Source of the DNA: Maribacter arenosus
GTDB lineage: Bacteria; Bacteroidota; Bacteroidia; Flavobacteriales; Flavobacteriaceae
Assembly: GCF_014610845.1 (NCBI RefSeq)
Contig: NZ_JABTCG010000003.1
Span: 496,001 to 560,000 of the forward strand
Reading direction: 5' to 3'
Length of the DNA: 64,000 bases
The notes under the pieces were generated by a model that was not told where the DNA came from, did not search any database, and was given only the letters and a program-made list of their open reading frames with translations. The position numbers were made by a program, and so were the translations under genes. Below, piece after piece: positions 53,413 to 62,134 of the stretch; the first letter of the stretch is position 1; every line of letters starts with the position of its first letter.

Positions 53413-54111
53413 TTAAGCTATATTCAGGGCAATTTCGACCATCTCGTTGAAGGAAGATTCCCTTTCAATAGTGGTAGAATGTTCCCCAGTTACCAGAGAA
53501 TCGGATATCGTGAGGATGGCCAATGCCTTCACATTGTGCTTGGCGGCTATGGTATAAAGTCCTGCCGCTTCCATTTCAACGCAGAGTACGCCATATTTGG
53601 CCCATAGTTTATAGGCATCTCGATCGTCTTCATAAAACTCATCGGCGGATAGTACATTGCCAGCCTTTATTTGTATGCCCTTTTTGTGGGCATAAAGACT
53701 TGCACGCAATAAAAGATCAAAATCCGCAGTGGGTGAGTAATCGGAATTTATAAAACGGGAGTTATTGATTCCTGAGGTGGTAGAGGCAGCCATGGCCAAT
53801 ACGATGTCCCTGACCTTGATATTTTTTTGGTACGAACCCGCCGAGCCCACCCGGATAATGTTTTTGGCGCCATATTCATTTATCAGCTCATGATAATAGA
53901 TCATTGCAGAAGGTATGCCCATTCCACTGCCTTGTACAGAAACCTTTTTGCCTTTATAATAGCCCGTGAAACCTAACATTCCTCTAACCTTGTTATAACA
54001 GATTACCTCCTCTAAAAAAGTCTCCGCAATCCATTTGGCACGCAAGGGATCACCAGGCATTAATACGGTTTCTGCTATTTCCCCTTTTTTGGCTTCAATA
54101 TGTACACTCAT
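53413..54111 (-). CDS. deoD: Purine-nucleoside phosphorylase (DeoD type)
   Basis: 232 residues, the hexameric bacterial form. Typical motifs are MPGDPLRAKWIAETFL, RVGSAGSYQKNIKVRDIVLA, and CVEMEAAGLYTIA, which contains the substrate-binding Glu; TISDSLVTGE carries the purine-binding Asp. It phosphorolyses purine (deoxy)nucleosides to base and (deoxy)ribose-1-phosphate. It follows deoC by 8 nt, so both work in deoxynucleoside salvage. Confidence 0.95.
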   Translation of the reverse strand: MSVHIEAKKGEIAETVLMPGDPLRAKWIAETFLEEVICYNKVRGMLGFTGYYKGKKVSVQGSGMGIPSAMIYYHELINEYGAKNIIRVGSAGSYQKNIKVRDIVLAMAASTTSGINNSRFINSDYSPTADFDLLLRASLYAHKKGIQIKAGNVLSADEFYEDDRDAYKLWAKYGVLCVEMEAAGLYTIAAKHNVKALAILTISDSLVTGEHSTTIERESSFNEMVEIALNIA

Positions 54112-54119
54112 AACAGTTT

Positions 54120-54764
54120 TTATTTGGTTGCTGTGATTGCGATTCCTGAGGATGTACCGATTCGAGAAACCCCAAGGGATATATACTTTAAAGCGGTGGC
54201 TCTATTTTTAATTCCACCAGACGCTTTTATTTTAGCTTTATCGCCGACTACTTTCTTCATTAATTTCACATCTTCGAGCGTTGCACCGCCGTCACCGAAA
54301 CCCGTTGAGGTCTTTACAAAATCCGCACCGGCCTTGACAGCCAATTCACAAGCCTTTATTTTTTCATCTTGGGTCAAATAACAGGTTTCAATAATGACCT
54401 TGAGCACCTTTTGGCCAATAGCTTTTTTGATTTCGGATATTTCCCGTTCCACCAATTCCAGCTTTCCCGATTTCAACCAACCCAAATTAATGACCATGTC
54501 GATTTCATCGGCACCATTGGCTACACCGTCCTTGGCCTCAAAAACTTTGGATTCCGTACTCATGGCACCTAACGGGAAACCTACTACTACGGCCAACTTG
54601 ACCTGACTGTTCTTCAATTGTTCTTTTGCAAATTTGGTATAACATCCATTGACACAAACAGCTTGGAATTTATAATCCTTTGCCTCTTGGCATAATTTTT
54701 CGATATCTGAGGGTATCGCTGTGGGTTTCAGGAGCGTATGGTCTATATAATCTTGAATTTGCAT
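54120..54764 (-). CDS. deoC: Deoxyribose-phosphate aldolase
   Basis: 214 residues from the ATG at 54764; the frame is open further upstream, but the family start is MQIQDYIDHTLLKPTA. The enzyme cleaves 2-deoxyribose-5-phosphate to glyceraldehyde-3-phosphate and acetaldehyde by a Schiff base. Catalytic lysine is in FVKTSTGFGDGGATLED, with the proton-relay Lys in IKASGGIKNR and the Asp in GADEIDMVINLG. It pairs with deoD. Acetaldehyde and acetyl units produced here connect to pta-ackA nearby only by inference. Confidence 0.94.
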   Translation of the reverse strand: MQIQDYIDHTLLKPTAIPSDIEKLCQEAKDYKFQAVCVNGCYTKFAKEQLKNSQVKLAVVVGFPLGAMSTESKVFEAKDGVANGADEIDMVINLGWLKSGKLELVEREISEIKKAIGQKVLKVIIETCYLTQDEKIKACELAVKAGADFVKTSTGFGDGGATLEDVKLMKKVVGDKAKIKASGGIKNRATALKYISLGVSRIGTSSGIAITATK

Positions 54765-54810
54765 AAGATGGATTGTTTTAATGCTTATTGATCCTGTTGG
54801 GAATAAGGCC

Positions 54811-54854
54811 CAAAGATACAATACAAGGGCCATGTATTTTTATGACATCCGTCA
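54811..54854 (-). promoter_or_regulatory. Operator-promoter module 6 (deoC-deoD)
   Basis: TGACATCCGTCA (54843-54854), 24 nt, then an exact TATCTTTG (54811-54818, reverse strand). The spacing is one base longer than in the other modules. It is divergent from module 7 in the same gap and lies 46 nt upstream of the deoC ATG. Confidence 0.55.
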
Positions 54855-54877
54855 GTAAAGTGAATTATGGTCGGGGC

Positions 54878-54920
54878 TGATCTATATCATAGCTAAATTT
54901 TGATTAAGGCTATAATTTTA
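54878..54920 (+). promoter_or_regulatory. Operator-promoter module 7 (universal stress proteins)
   Basis: TGATCTATATCA (54878-54889), an exact FNR-like core, 23 nt, then TAATTTTA (54913-54920). It is 22 nt upstream of the ATG at 54943. Confidence 0.65.
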
Positions 54921-54942
54921 AATACTACTAAAGACGCTTTCC

Positions 54943-55785
54943 ATGAAAACAATTCTTATACCTACCGATTTTTCAAAGAATGCTTGGAACACTATTTCAT
55001 TCGCAATGCAATTCCTTGAAAGGGAAAGGTGTACCTTTTATTTTCTACACACCTATACACCCGCATTTTATAGAATGGATTATATATTGGGGGGACCCGA
55101 GTTCAGTGCAATCCCTGATAAGGGTGTTGATGCTTCCATCGAAGGATTGGAAAAGACCTTGGAAGCCGTTAAATCCAAGTTCGGCAATCCAAAGCACATT
55201 TATGAAACCGTTTCTGCCTTTAATCTCTTGACAGATGAAATCAACTCCCTAACCCAGAAAAAAGATATTGATTTGATAATCATGGGTACCCAAGGTGCCT
55301 CAGGGGTCAAAGAAATATTTTTAGGAACCAACACCGTTCATGTAATCCGAAAAGCCGCAATTCCAGTTCTGGTAATTCCTTCCGGATTTAAATATAGGCC
55401 TATTGGGCAGATACTATTCACGGCGGACTACGAATCGAAATATAAAAGTAAGGATGTAAACATAGCGATTGAAATTGCTAAAATGTACCAAGCCGAAATT
55501 ACGGTTTTACATATAAAGGAAGCCTATGATTTAACAACGAAGCAAGAGGAAAACAAGGCGTTCCTTGGTCTCTGTCTGGCGCAGATTCCCCACAGATTCA
55601 TAGAAGAAAGGGGAACCCATATGCCCGTGGGGATTTTTGATTACTTGGAAAAACATGAGTATGGGTTATTGGTAATGATAAACAGAAAACATTCGTTTTT
55701 TGAACGCTTGATGACACGACAACATATAGACCAAGTTGGTTTTTATGTACAGATACCCTTCTTGGTAATCCCCCATACTGAATGA
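54943..55785 (+). CDS. Universal stress protein, two-domain
   Basis: 280 residues, two tandem USP domains. The first starts KTILIPTDFSKNAWNTISFA and has the nucleotide-binding pattern GTQGASGVKEIFLGTNTVHV (G-x2-G-x9-G-T/S). The second (from about 148, IGQILFTADYES) lacks that pattern and so probably does not bind ATP. USPs protect cells under oxygen, nutrient or redox stress. A second USP gene follows; the in-frame ATG of that gene overlaps this stop in ATGA. The promoter carries module 7. Confidence 0.93.
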   Translation: MKTILIPTDFSKNAWNTISFAMQFLERERCTFYFLHTYTPAFYRMDYILGGPEFSAIPDKGVDASIEGLEKTLEAVKSKFGNPKHIYETVSAFNLLTDEINSLTQKKDIDLIIMGTQGASGVKEIFLGTNTVHVIRKAAIPVLVIPSGFKYRPIGQILFTADYESKYKSKDVNIAIEIAKMYQAEITVLHIKEAYDLTTKQEENKAFLGLCLAQIPHRFIEERGTHMPVGIFDYLEKHEYGLLVMINRKHSFFERLMTRQHIDQVGFYVQIPFLVIPHTE

Positions 55786-55805
55786 ATATCAAAATCAAGA
55801 TTAAA

Positions 55806-56651
55806 ATGAAAAATATTTTATTGCCCACCGATTTTTCAGACAATGCCTGGAATGCCATTTTTACAGCGCTCAAATTGTTTGAAACCAGTGATTGTAATTT
55901 TGTCCTATTGAATTCCTATGAGCCCAAAATGTCAAATCTACTGGGAAATAAAAGCAAAGAACGGTTGGGTGTCATTTATGATTCCTTATCTAAAAACTCA
56001 AAAGTACAACTTGGCAAGACCCTTGAATATCTAAATGAGAACCATACAAGGAGCAATCATAGCTTTGAGTTCGAATCTATTTCCAGCGACCTCGAAAATG
56101 CCATAAAAAAAATGATCGTTGAGAAAGATATCGATCTAATAGTCATGGGGACTAAAGGTGCCACTGGTGCTAAAGAGATATTCATGGGTAGTAATACCGT
56201 CCGGGTAATCAAAAAGGTTCGTTCGCGACCAATTATCGCCGTACCCCAAAATTATGATTTCAAGGCGTTGAAAAAAGTGGTCTTTCCTACGGATTTTACG
56301 CATACGTATGATAAAATTGAATTAAAACCACTCATAGACTTAGTGAAGTTATGGAAAGCGGAGATATTGATTCTTCAGGTGGCACAGGATTACGTTTTGC
56401 AAGACGATCAAGAGCAACACAAGAAAATACTTTACAAACGCCTTAAAAACGTAGATCAAAGTTTCCATAAGGTTGAAATGTGGAAAAATATCGCTGAGGC
56501 GACCACTGAATTTGCCACCAAGACCGATGCCGATTTAATTGCCTTAGTATACTATCCCCATACGTTTATGGAAAAATTGACCAGGGAGCCAGTGATACGG
56601 AAAATAGGATTTCATTCAAAAATACCATTACTCGTTTTACCGGATATTTAG
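55806..56651 (+). CDS. Universal stress protein, two-domain
   Basis: 281 residues from the ATG at 55806, which gives the family start MKNILLPTDFSDNAWNAIF; an in-frame ATG at 55782 overlaps the previous stop and is an alternative. The first domain has GTKGATGAKEIFMGSNTVRV, the second (from about residue 155) has none. It is a paralogue of the gene before it and is probably cotranscribed. No transcription start for pta is shared; that gene has its own -7 box. Confidence 0.92.
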   Translation: MKNILLPTDFSDNAWNAIFTALKLFETSDCNFVLLNSYEPKMSNLLGNKSKERLGVIYDSLSKNSKVQLGKTLEYLNENHTRSNHSFEFESISSDLENAIKKMIVEKDIDLIVMGTKGATGAKEIFMGSNTVRVIKKVRSRPIIAVPQNYDFKALKKVVFPTDFTHTYDKIELKPLIDLVKLWKAEILILQVAQDYVLQDDQEQHKKILYKRLKNVDQSFHKVEMWKNIAEATTEFATKTDADLIALVYYPHTFMEKLTREPVIRKIGFHSKIPLLVLPDI

Positions 56652-56789
56652 TATTTGAAGGGTTCGGATTTTTAATTTAATATATGGTAATTAATGGGAC
56701 GCTATTTTAAGAAAATGTAAGGATATATATATAATTTCAACACAATACATAATACTTTTTATAAATTTCATTTACGGCATAAGAAATCA

Positions 56790-56797
56790 TAAATTTG
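56790..56797 (+). promoter_or_regulatory. -7 box of pta
   Basis: An exact TAAATTTG, 22 nt before the ATG at 56820. No operator-like word stands 23 nt upstream, so this promoter is outside the module set. No good -33 box is seen. Confidence 0.4.
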
Positions 56798-56819
56798 TGC
56801 ACGAAATTCATTATTGCCG

Positions 56820-58910
56820 ATGAGCAAAGCCATTTATATTGCCACTACAGAGCCAAATAGTGGTAAATCAATAATTTCCCTAGGTTTAATGCAAATGCTA
56901 TTGGGAAAAGCTGCCAAAGTGGGCTATTTCAGACCCATAATCGATGATTATCCAAATGGTGCCAAAGACAACCATATCAATACGATAATCTCCTATTTCA
57001 ATCTCCAACTACAATATGAAGAGGCCTATGCCTTTACGCGTAGCGAGGTGATACATAAGAACAATCAAGACAAGGAAGATGAGGTCTTGGATAAGATCAT
57101 CGATAAGTATAAGGCCATCGAAGAACGTTTTGATTTTGTTCTTGTCGAGGGCACAGATTTTTCGGGGGAAGGTGCAATAATCGAATGGGATATCAATGTC
57201 CTTATGGCGAAGAATTTAGGAATCCCTACGATCTTGTTAGCCAGTGGGGTAGGCAAGACCTTGGATGAGTTGGTGAACAACATTTACATGGCCTACGATT
57301 CTTTTACGGATAATGGTGTTGAGGTTCTTATGGTTGTTGCCAATAAGGTGCAGCCAGAGAATTTAGAATTGGTTAGAAAAGGCCTTGAAGCACAATTACC
57401 CAAGAATATTCTCATTGGGGTCATCCCCAAGAATCCAATCTTAGGAAACCCGACAATTAAGGAAATTGTTGAGGTTTTGGACGGTAAAGTACTTTTCGGC
57501 GAAGAGTATTTAAACAACCAAGCTGGTCATTTTGGGGTAGGGGCGATGCAGCTTCGTAATTATTTGACCCATTTGCAAAAAGATGGCCTGGTAATTACTC
57601 CAGGAGATAGGGCAGATATTATTCTAGGAGCGCTTCAAGCGAATCTTTCTATAAATTACCCTAATGTTTCTGGGATAATTTTGACGGGTAATTTAGTGCC
57701 CGAGGATTCTATAATCAAATTAATAGATGGACTTTCGGATGTGGTCCCTATTGTTTCGGTCAAGGAGGGTACATTTTCGATCACCAATAGAATCGGGGCC
57801 ATACGCCCCCGTATATATGCCGAGAACATCCAGAAGATAACAACTTCTATCCATGATTTTTCCAAACATGTGCCGGAAGATGAACTTGCCGAACGATTAA
57901 TAACCTTTGAGGCGAAAGGTATTACCCCACGAATGTTTCAGTATAACTTATTGAAAAGGGCTAAAACCAACATAAAACACATTGTACTTGCTGAAGGGCT
58001 CGATGAACGTATCTTAAAAGCCACAAAACTTCTAATAGATTCGAATGCCGTAAAGATTACTCTTTTAGGCGACCCTGTCAAGATACAGGAAAAGGTTTCC
58101 CAAATGGACCTGGATTTGGATTTGTCGAAGGTCAATATTGAAAATCCGACCGAATCGACCCATTTTAAAGCATACGCCCAGGAACTATACGAATTGAGAA
58201 AACATAAGAACGTTAATTTGGCCATGGCCGAGGACTTAATGGAGGATGTTTCCCATTTTGGTACCATGATGGTACACAAAGGGCATGCAGATGGCATGGT
58301 TTCAGGAGCAGTCCATACAACAAAGCAGACCATCCTTCCCGCATTACATTTTATTAAGACCCGTCCGGGGGTTTCGGTGGTTTCATCGGTATTTTTTATG
58401 TGTCTAGAGGATCGGGTGACCGTATATGGGGATTGTGCTATTAACCCAAATCCGACTGCGGAACAATTGGCGGAAATTGCAATTTCCTCGGCCAATACCA
58501 GTAGAATGTTCGGAATTGAACCGAAAATCGCCATGCTTTCCTATTCATCAGGCGATTCTGGTGAGGGGGCCGATGTTGATCGGGTACGGACAGCTACCCA
58601 ATTGGTAAAGGAAAGATGCCCGGAACTTAAAGTAGAGGGACCTATACAGTATGATGCAGCTGTTGATGCAAAAGTGGGTAAGGTAAAAATGCCCGATTCC
58701 CAAGTGGCTGGCGAGGCGACCGTTTTCATTTTTCCAGACCTGAATACCGGGAACAATACGTACAAGGCCGTACAGCGTGAAACCGGGGCCTTGGCCATAG
58801 GGCCTGTGCTACAAGGCTTGAACAAACCTGTGAATGATCTTAGTAGGGGTTGTACGGTAGATGATATCTTCAATACGGTGATCATAACAGCTATACAAGC
58901 ACAAGATTAA
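56820..58910 (+). CDS. pta: Phosphate acetyltransferase
   Basis: 696 residues from the ATG at 56820. This is the long form, with an N-terminal BioD-like P-loop domain (TTEPNSGKSIISLGLMQ), a DRTGG domain (about 215-330), and the C-terminal PTA domain (from about 370; GLDERILKATKLL, HGKGHADGMVSGAVHTT-like VHKGHADGMVSGA). It interconverts acetyl-CoA and acetyl phosphate. ackA follows after 16 nt, giving the acetate overflow or ATP-yielding pathway, useful under low oxygen. Confidence 0.96.
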   Translation: MSKAIYIATTEPNSGKSIISLGLMQMLLGKAAKVGYFRPIIDDYPNGAKDNHINTIISYFNLQLQYEEAYAFTRSEVIHKNNQDKEDEVLDKIIDKYKAIEERFDFVLVEGTDFSGEGAIIEWDINVLMAKNLGIPTILLASGVGKTLDELVNNIYMAYDSFTDNGVEVLMVVANKVQPENLELVRKGLEAQLPKNILIGVIPKNPILGNPTIKEIVEVLDGKVLFGEEYLNNQAGHFGVGAMQLRNYLTHLQKDGLVITPGDRADIILGALQANLSINYPNVSGIILTGNLVPEDSIIKLIDGLSDVVPIVSVKEGTFSITNRIGAIRPRIYAENIQKITTSIHDFSKHVPEDELAERLITFEAKGITPRMFQYNLLKRAKTNIKHIVLAEGLDERILKATKLLIDSNAVKITLLGDPVKIQEKVSQMDLDLDLSKVNIENPTESTHFKAYAQELYELRKHKNVNLAMAEDLMEDVSHFGTMMVHKGHADGMVSGAVHTTKQTILPALHFIKTRPGVSVVSSVFFMCLEDRVTVYGDCAINPNPTAEQLAEIAISSANTSRMFGIEPKIAMLSYSSGDSGEGADVDRVRTATQLVKERCPELKVEGPIQYDAAVDAKVGKVKMPDSQVAGEATVFIFPDLNTGNNTYKAVQRETGALAIGPVLQGLNKPVNDLSRGCTVDDIFNTVIITAIQAQD

Positions 58911-58926
58911 ACTAGTTGAAAAAAGA

Positions 58927-60111
58927 ATGAAAGTATTGATATTGAATTCGGGAAGTTCTTCAATAAAGTTCCAATTGATAGAAATGCCCCAACAAGAAGT
59001 AATTTGTTCCGGTCATATAGAACGGATTGGATTTGAGGATGCTGTACTCATCTATAAAACCCAATCCCATGAATATAAGGAAATCCTGGACATACCTACA
59101 CATCAGATAGGTTTGGAAATAATTTCGGGTTTTATCATGGATCCCAAAAAAGGGGTGGTAAAAAATGCCAATGAGATTGATGCTGTTGGGCATAGGGTAG
59201 TACATGGTGGGGATGCATTTTCCGCGACTACTTTGATCAATTCGGAGGTTGTCGATAAAATCAAGGAATTTACGAGTTTGGCACCCCTGCACAATCCCCA
59301 TAATCTTAAAGGAATCGAGATAGCGGAAAAAATCTTTTCCCATGCGAAACAAATAGCGGTTTTCGATACGGCCTTTCATCAAACCATGCCCACAAAAGCG
59401 CGTAAATACGCCATTCCTAATAAATTTTTTACAGATTTTGGTATAAAAATGTATGGTTTTCATGGTACCAGCCACAAGTATGTTAGTGAAAAAGCACTCG
59501 CCTATCTCAATAATCCCAATGCCAAAATAATCTCGATCCATTTAGGCAATGGATGTAGTATCACAGCCGTAAAGGAGGGTAAAAGTATAGATCACAGTTT
59601 AGGTTTCACTCCCAGTAACGGACTCATTATGGGTTCGCGTAGTGGGGATATCGATCATGCCCTGATTTTCTATCTGGTGAACGAATTGGGTTACGAATTA
59701 GATGAAGTCAATGAACTGCTGATTAAGGAAAGCGGCATGTTGGGCTTAACCGGTTACAGCGATTTAAGGGATATACAGGCCGAAGCTGAGAAAGGCAATG
59801 AAGATTGCAAATTGGCACTTGATATGAACGCCTATCGCATTAAAAAATATATTGGGGCCTATGCTGCCGCCATGAACGGATTGGATGCCATGCTGTTTAC
59901 TGCCGGAGTGGGTGAAAATTCAAGCCTGATAAGGCGTTTGGTATGCTCGGATATGGATTATTTGGGCATCGAATTGGATGAAGCCAAAAATGAATCTAAA
60001 TCCAGAGACCTAAGGGAAATAAACCAAAAGGCCTCTCGGGTCAAGATTTTGGTCATCCCCACCAATGAGGAAATTGAGATAGCCAATCAGGCCTATAGAT
60101 TACTCCACTGA
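58927..60111 (+). CDS. ackA: Acetate kinase
   Basis: 394 residues. It starts with the ASKHA phosphate-1 signature VLILNSGSSSIKFQL, then HRVVHGGDAF, FDTAFHQTMP and GFHGTSHKYV. The ATP-binding motif is IHLGNGCSITAV, and the C-terminal FTAGVGENSSLIRR is intact. It makes acetate and ATP from acetyl phosphate. Linked to pta by 16 nt. Confidence 0.97.
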   Translation: MKVLILNSGSSSIKFQLIEMPQQEVICSGHIERIGFEDAVLIYKTQSHEYKEILDIPTHQIGLEIISGFIMDPKKGVVKNANEIDAVGHRVVHGGDAFSATTLINSEVVDKIKEFTSLAPLHNPHNLKGIEIAEKIFSHAKQIAVFDTAFHQTMPTKARKYAIPNKFFTDFGIKMYGFHGTSHKYVSEKALAYLNNPNAKIISIHLGNGCSITAVKEGKSIDHSLGFTPSNGLIMGSRSGDIDHALIFYLVNELGYELDEVNELLIKESGMLGLTGYSDLRDIQAEAEKGNEDCKLALDMNAYRIKKYIGAYAAAMNGLDAMLFTAGVGENSSLIRRLVCSDMDYLGIELDEAKNESKSRDLREINQKASRVKILVIPTNEEIEIANQAYRLLH

Positions 60112-60280
60112 AATATCTACAGCTTTTAATAAAACCCTACTCGGAGCATGTACTAAAAACTTCCCTTTTGTATCATCCCGAGGTACGATTATTTTTTTGC
60201 ATCTTCATTATAAAATGATCTGGTAAAAGTGCCTAAGGGCTAAATGCTGATTTTTTTGAATCATTTGAACATGATTTATT

Positions 60281-60294
60281 GTAACAATTGTTAC
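60281..60294. promoter_or_regulatory. Perfect palindrome GTAACAATTGTTAC
   Basis: A 14-bp perfect palindrome, about 156 nt upstream of the cytochrome gene ATG. Its left part TTGTAAC also occurs as an arm of the repeat upstream of slipin (46166-46192), so a shared binding protein is possible. Confidence 0.4.
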
Positions 60295-60365
60295 TTAAAT
60301 CGAGCCTCATTTTTTTTAAAAAATCATAACTAATTGATAATCAAGAATATAAAGTCTACAAAATA

Positions 60366-60408
60366 TGATATTTGTCATGTTTTAATACTCGTTTCGGGGG
60401 TATTTTTA
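60366..60408 (+). promoter_or_regulatory. Operator-promoter module 8 (cytochrome cluster)
   Basis: TGATATTTGTCA (60366-60377, within ATGATATTTGTCAT), 23 nt, then TATTTTTA (60401-60408). It is 41 nt upstream of the ATG at 60450. The -7 box and its next two bases are identical to those of module 3. Confidence 0.65.
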
Positions 60409-60449
60409 ACATAGATTTAATACATGTACATATTTAATATCCAATCATT

Positions 60450-61592
60450 ATGAAAAATTTAAGATTATTGAGCCTCTTGATGATAGTCGCATCAAGTTTA
60501 TTGTTTGTTCAATGTACCAGTGATCCGATTCAAGGACCAGCTGGTAGAGATGGTATTGACGGTATAGATGGGGTGGACGGTATTGACGGTGCAGATACTT
60601 CTGCTGAGTCATGTATATCCTGTCACTCTAATACCTTTAGGGCACCTATTTATGCTGCCTATGAAACTTCTTTCCATTCTAAAGGACTTACCGAAGGTTC
60701 GGTGGAGTATGCAGGAGCGAGAGCTAGTTGTGCCCAATGCCACTCCAATGAGGGTTTTGTGGATTATATTACGAAAGGTTTTGTGAATCCTGCAGGATAT
60801 TATGGACTTACAGAGCCAGAATTGGTCATAAATGATAACGGTACTCCTGATGATGATTCCGATGATTATCCAGAACTGGATGATCGAGGTTTACCTATTT
60901 ATTCAAACAATCCGGTAGCGTTTGTGACCTCGATTACTTGTACAACTTGTCATAGTGATCACAAATCCTTTGACTTTGAAAATGATGGCAACGATCTTGC
61001 CTTAAGGGCCCTTGAACCAGTCTCATTGATGACCGATGGTACCGTAATCGATTATGGGGATGGTAGTAATACATGTATCAATTGCCACCAACCAAGAAGG
61101 ACAGGGCCAACTGATGATGGCGCTGGTATGTTCAGGGTAACAAGCACCCATTGGGGTCCTCACCATGGACCACAAGCTACCTTATTGGAAGGTATACAAG
61201 GAATGTTGGTCGCAGGTGCAGAAGCCTATCCCGGTGTTGGATCCGCAGCGCACAGAACAGGATCTACCTGTGTTAGTTGCCATATGGGCGCAACAACAGA
61301 TGGTACCGATGGTTTACACACAATGATACCTTCATCAGCCTCATGTGTTGAATGTCATAGCAACGGTATTCCATCAGATGACTTCTTAGCATCGGATATG
61401 GCCACGTTAGCGGGCTTATTGGAAACTATTGGTATAGTTCATGAAGATCATCCCGTACCTGGTACGTATAGCATATTGGAAGCTGAAGCTGCCTGGAATT
61501 ATCTGCTCATTTTGGAAGATGGCAGTAAGGGTGTCCACAATCCTAAATATGCCAAAGCATTGATCAAAAACTCAATCGAGGCCTTACAATAA
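60450..61592 (+). CDS. Hexahaem cytochrome c lipoprotein with collagen-like linker
   Basis: 380 residues. Lipobox LFVQC puts the lipidated Cys at 22. Residues 29-49 are seven Gly-X-Y triplets (GPA, GRD, GID, GID, GVD, GID, GAD). Six CxxCH haem sites follow at C55, C94, C164, C209, C274 and C299. His-rich stretches (HWGPHHGP) could supply axial ligands. It should carry electrons at the outer membrane or periplasm. It starts a cluster with a monohaem lipoprotein, a beta-barrel and an iron-sulphur protein. Confidence 0.93.
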   Translation: MKNLRLLSLLMIVASSLLFVQCTSDPIQGPAGRDGIDGIDGVDGIDGADTSAESCISCHSNTFRAPIYAAYETSFHSKGLTEGSVEYAGARASCAQCHSNEGFVDYITKGFVNPAGYYGLTEPELVINDNGTPDDDSDDYPELDDRGLPIYSNNPVAFVTSITCTTCHSDHKSFDFENDGNDLALRALEPVSLMTDGTVIDYGDGSNTCINCHQPRRTGPTDDGAGMFRVTSTHWGPHHGPQATLLEGIQGMLVAGAEAYPGVGSAAHRTGSTCVSCHMGATTDGTDGLHTMIPSSASCVECHSNGIPSDDFLASDMATLAGLLETIGIVHEDHPVPGTYSILEAEAAWNYLLILEDGSKGVHNPKYAKALIKNSIEALQ

Positions 61593-61611
61593 TCATAGTT
61601 GGATATTAAAT

Positions 61612-61645
61612 AATTTCAGGAGTAGCTGACCCTACTCCTGAAATT
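61612..61645. other. Strong hairpin between the two cytochrome genes
   Basis: A perfect 14-bp stem (61612-61625 with 61632-61645) around the loop CTGACC. No T run follows on either strand, so it is a poor intrinsic terminator; it may stabilise or process the mRNA between the genes, or partly attenuate transcription. Confidence 0.6.
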
Positions 61646-61736
61646 AAAATAAATCCCAAAGTTTTTAAGTGATAACAACCTATTCGGTTTTTGTTCTTGA
61701 AATGAAAGTGGACATCAAATATCAAAACAAAACAAA

Positions 61737-62117
61737 ATGAAAAGACTATTCAAAATAGTTCTAGTTAGCAGTTTAAGTTTATTCTGTTTTTCATGCTACT
61801 ATGACGAATTACCAGAAGAACAAGATCTTGTTGTTGAAATACCTGACGAAGTGGTAGTTTCATTTCAGGATGATGTACAACCCATATTTGCGCAATGTAT
61901 CTCATGCCACAATGGTAATGTCGCAAACCCCGATTTACGGGAAGGCAACTCCTACAACGCCATTGCCGAATCTATAATTGCGGGCGATGCGGATAATAGC
62001 GAATTCTACAAAAAATTACCAGGTATTGATCACCCCCAAGACGTTGGTTTTATACTTACCAGTGAAGAATTAGGAATTATAAAAGCCTGGATAGATAGAG
62101 GAGGCGAGAACAACTAA
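61737..62117 (+). CDS. Monohaem c-type cytochrome lipoprotein
   Basis: 126 residues. Lipobox LFCFSC lipidates C20. One haem site, CISCH (54-58), lies in IFAQCISCHNG, and a C-terminal LTSEELGIIKAWIDRGG with a possible Met ligand absent resembles small planctomycete-type cytochrome domains. It sits 17 nt before a DUF5777 barrel gene. It probably transfers electrons between the hexahaem protein and another partner. Confidence 0.88.
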   Translation: MKRLFKIVLVSSLSLFCFSCYYDELPEEQDLVVEIPDEVVVSFQDDVQPIFAQCISCHNGNVANPDLREGNSYNAIAESIIAGDADNSEFYKKLPGIDHPQDVGFILTSEELGIIKAWIDRGGENN

Positions 62118-62134
62118 CCACTAAGATCTTTAAG

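Larger units (their letters stand above)
60112..60449. other. Intergenic region with regulatory motifs upstream of the cytochrome cluster
   Basis: 338 nt without a gene. It holds a perfect 14-bp palindrome (60281-60294) and operator-promoter module 8 (60366-60408). The rest is AT-rich; no terminator hairpin for ackA is evident. Confidence 0.6.

Noticed and set aside
56652-56819. Operator module before pta
   Set aside because: The -7 box TAAATTTG is exact, but the 12 bases at the expected distance show no TGAY-N4-RTCA pattern.
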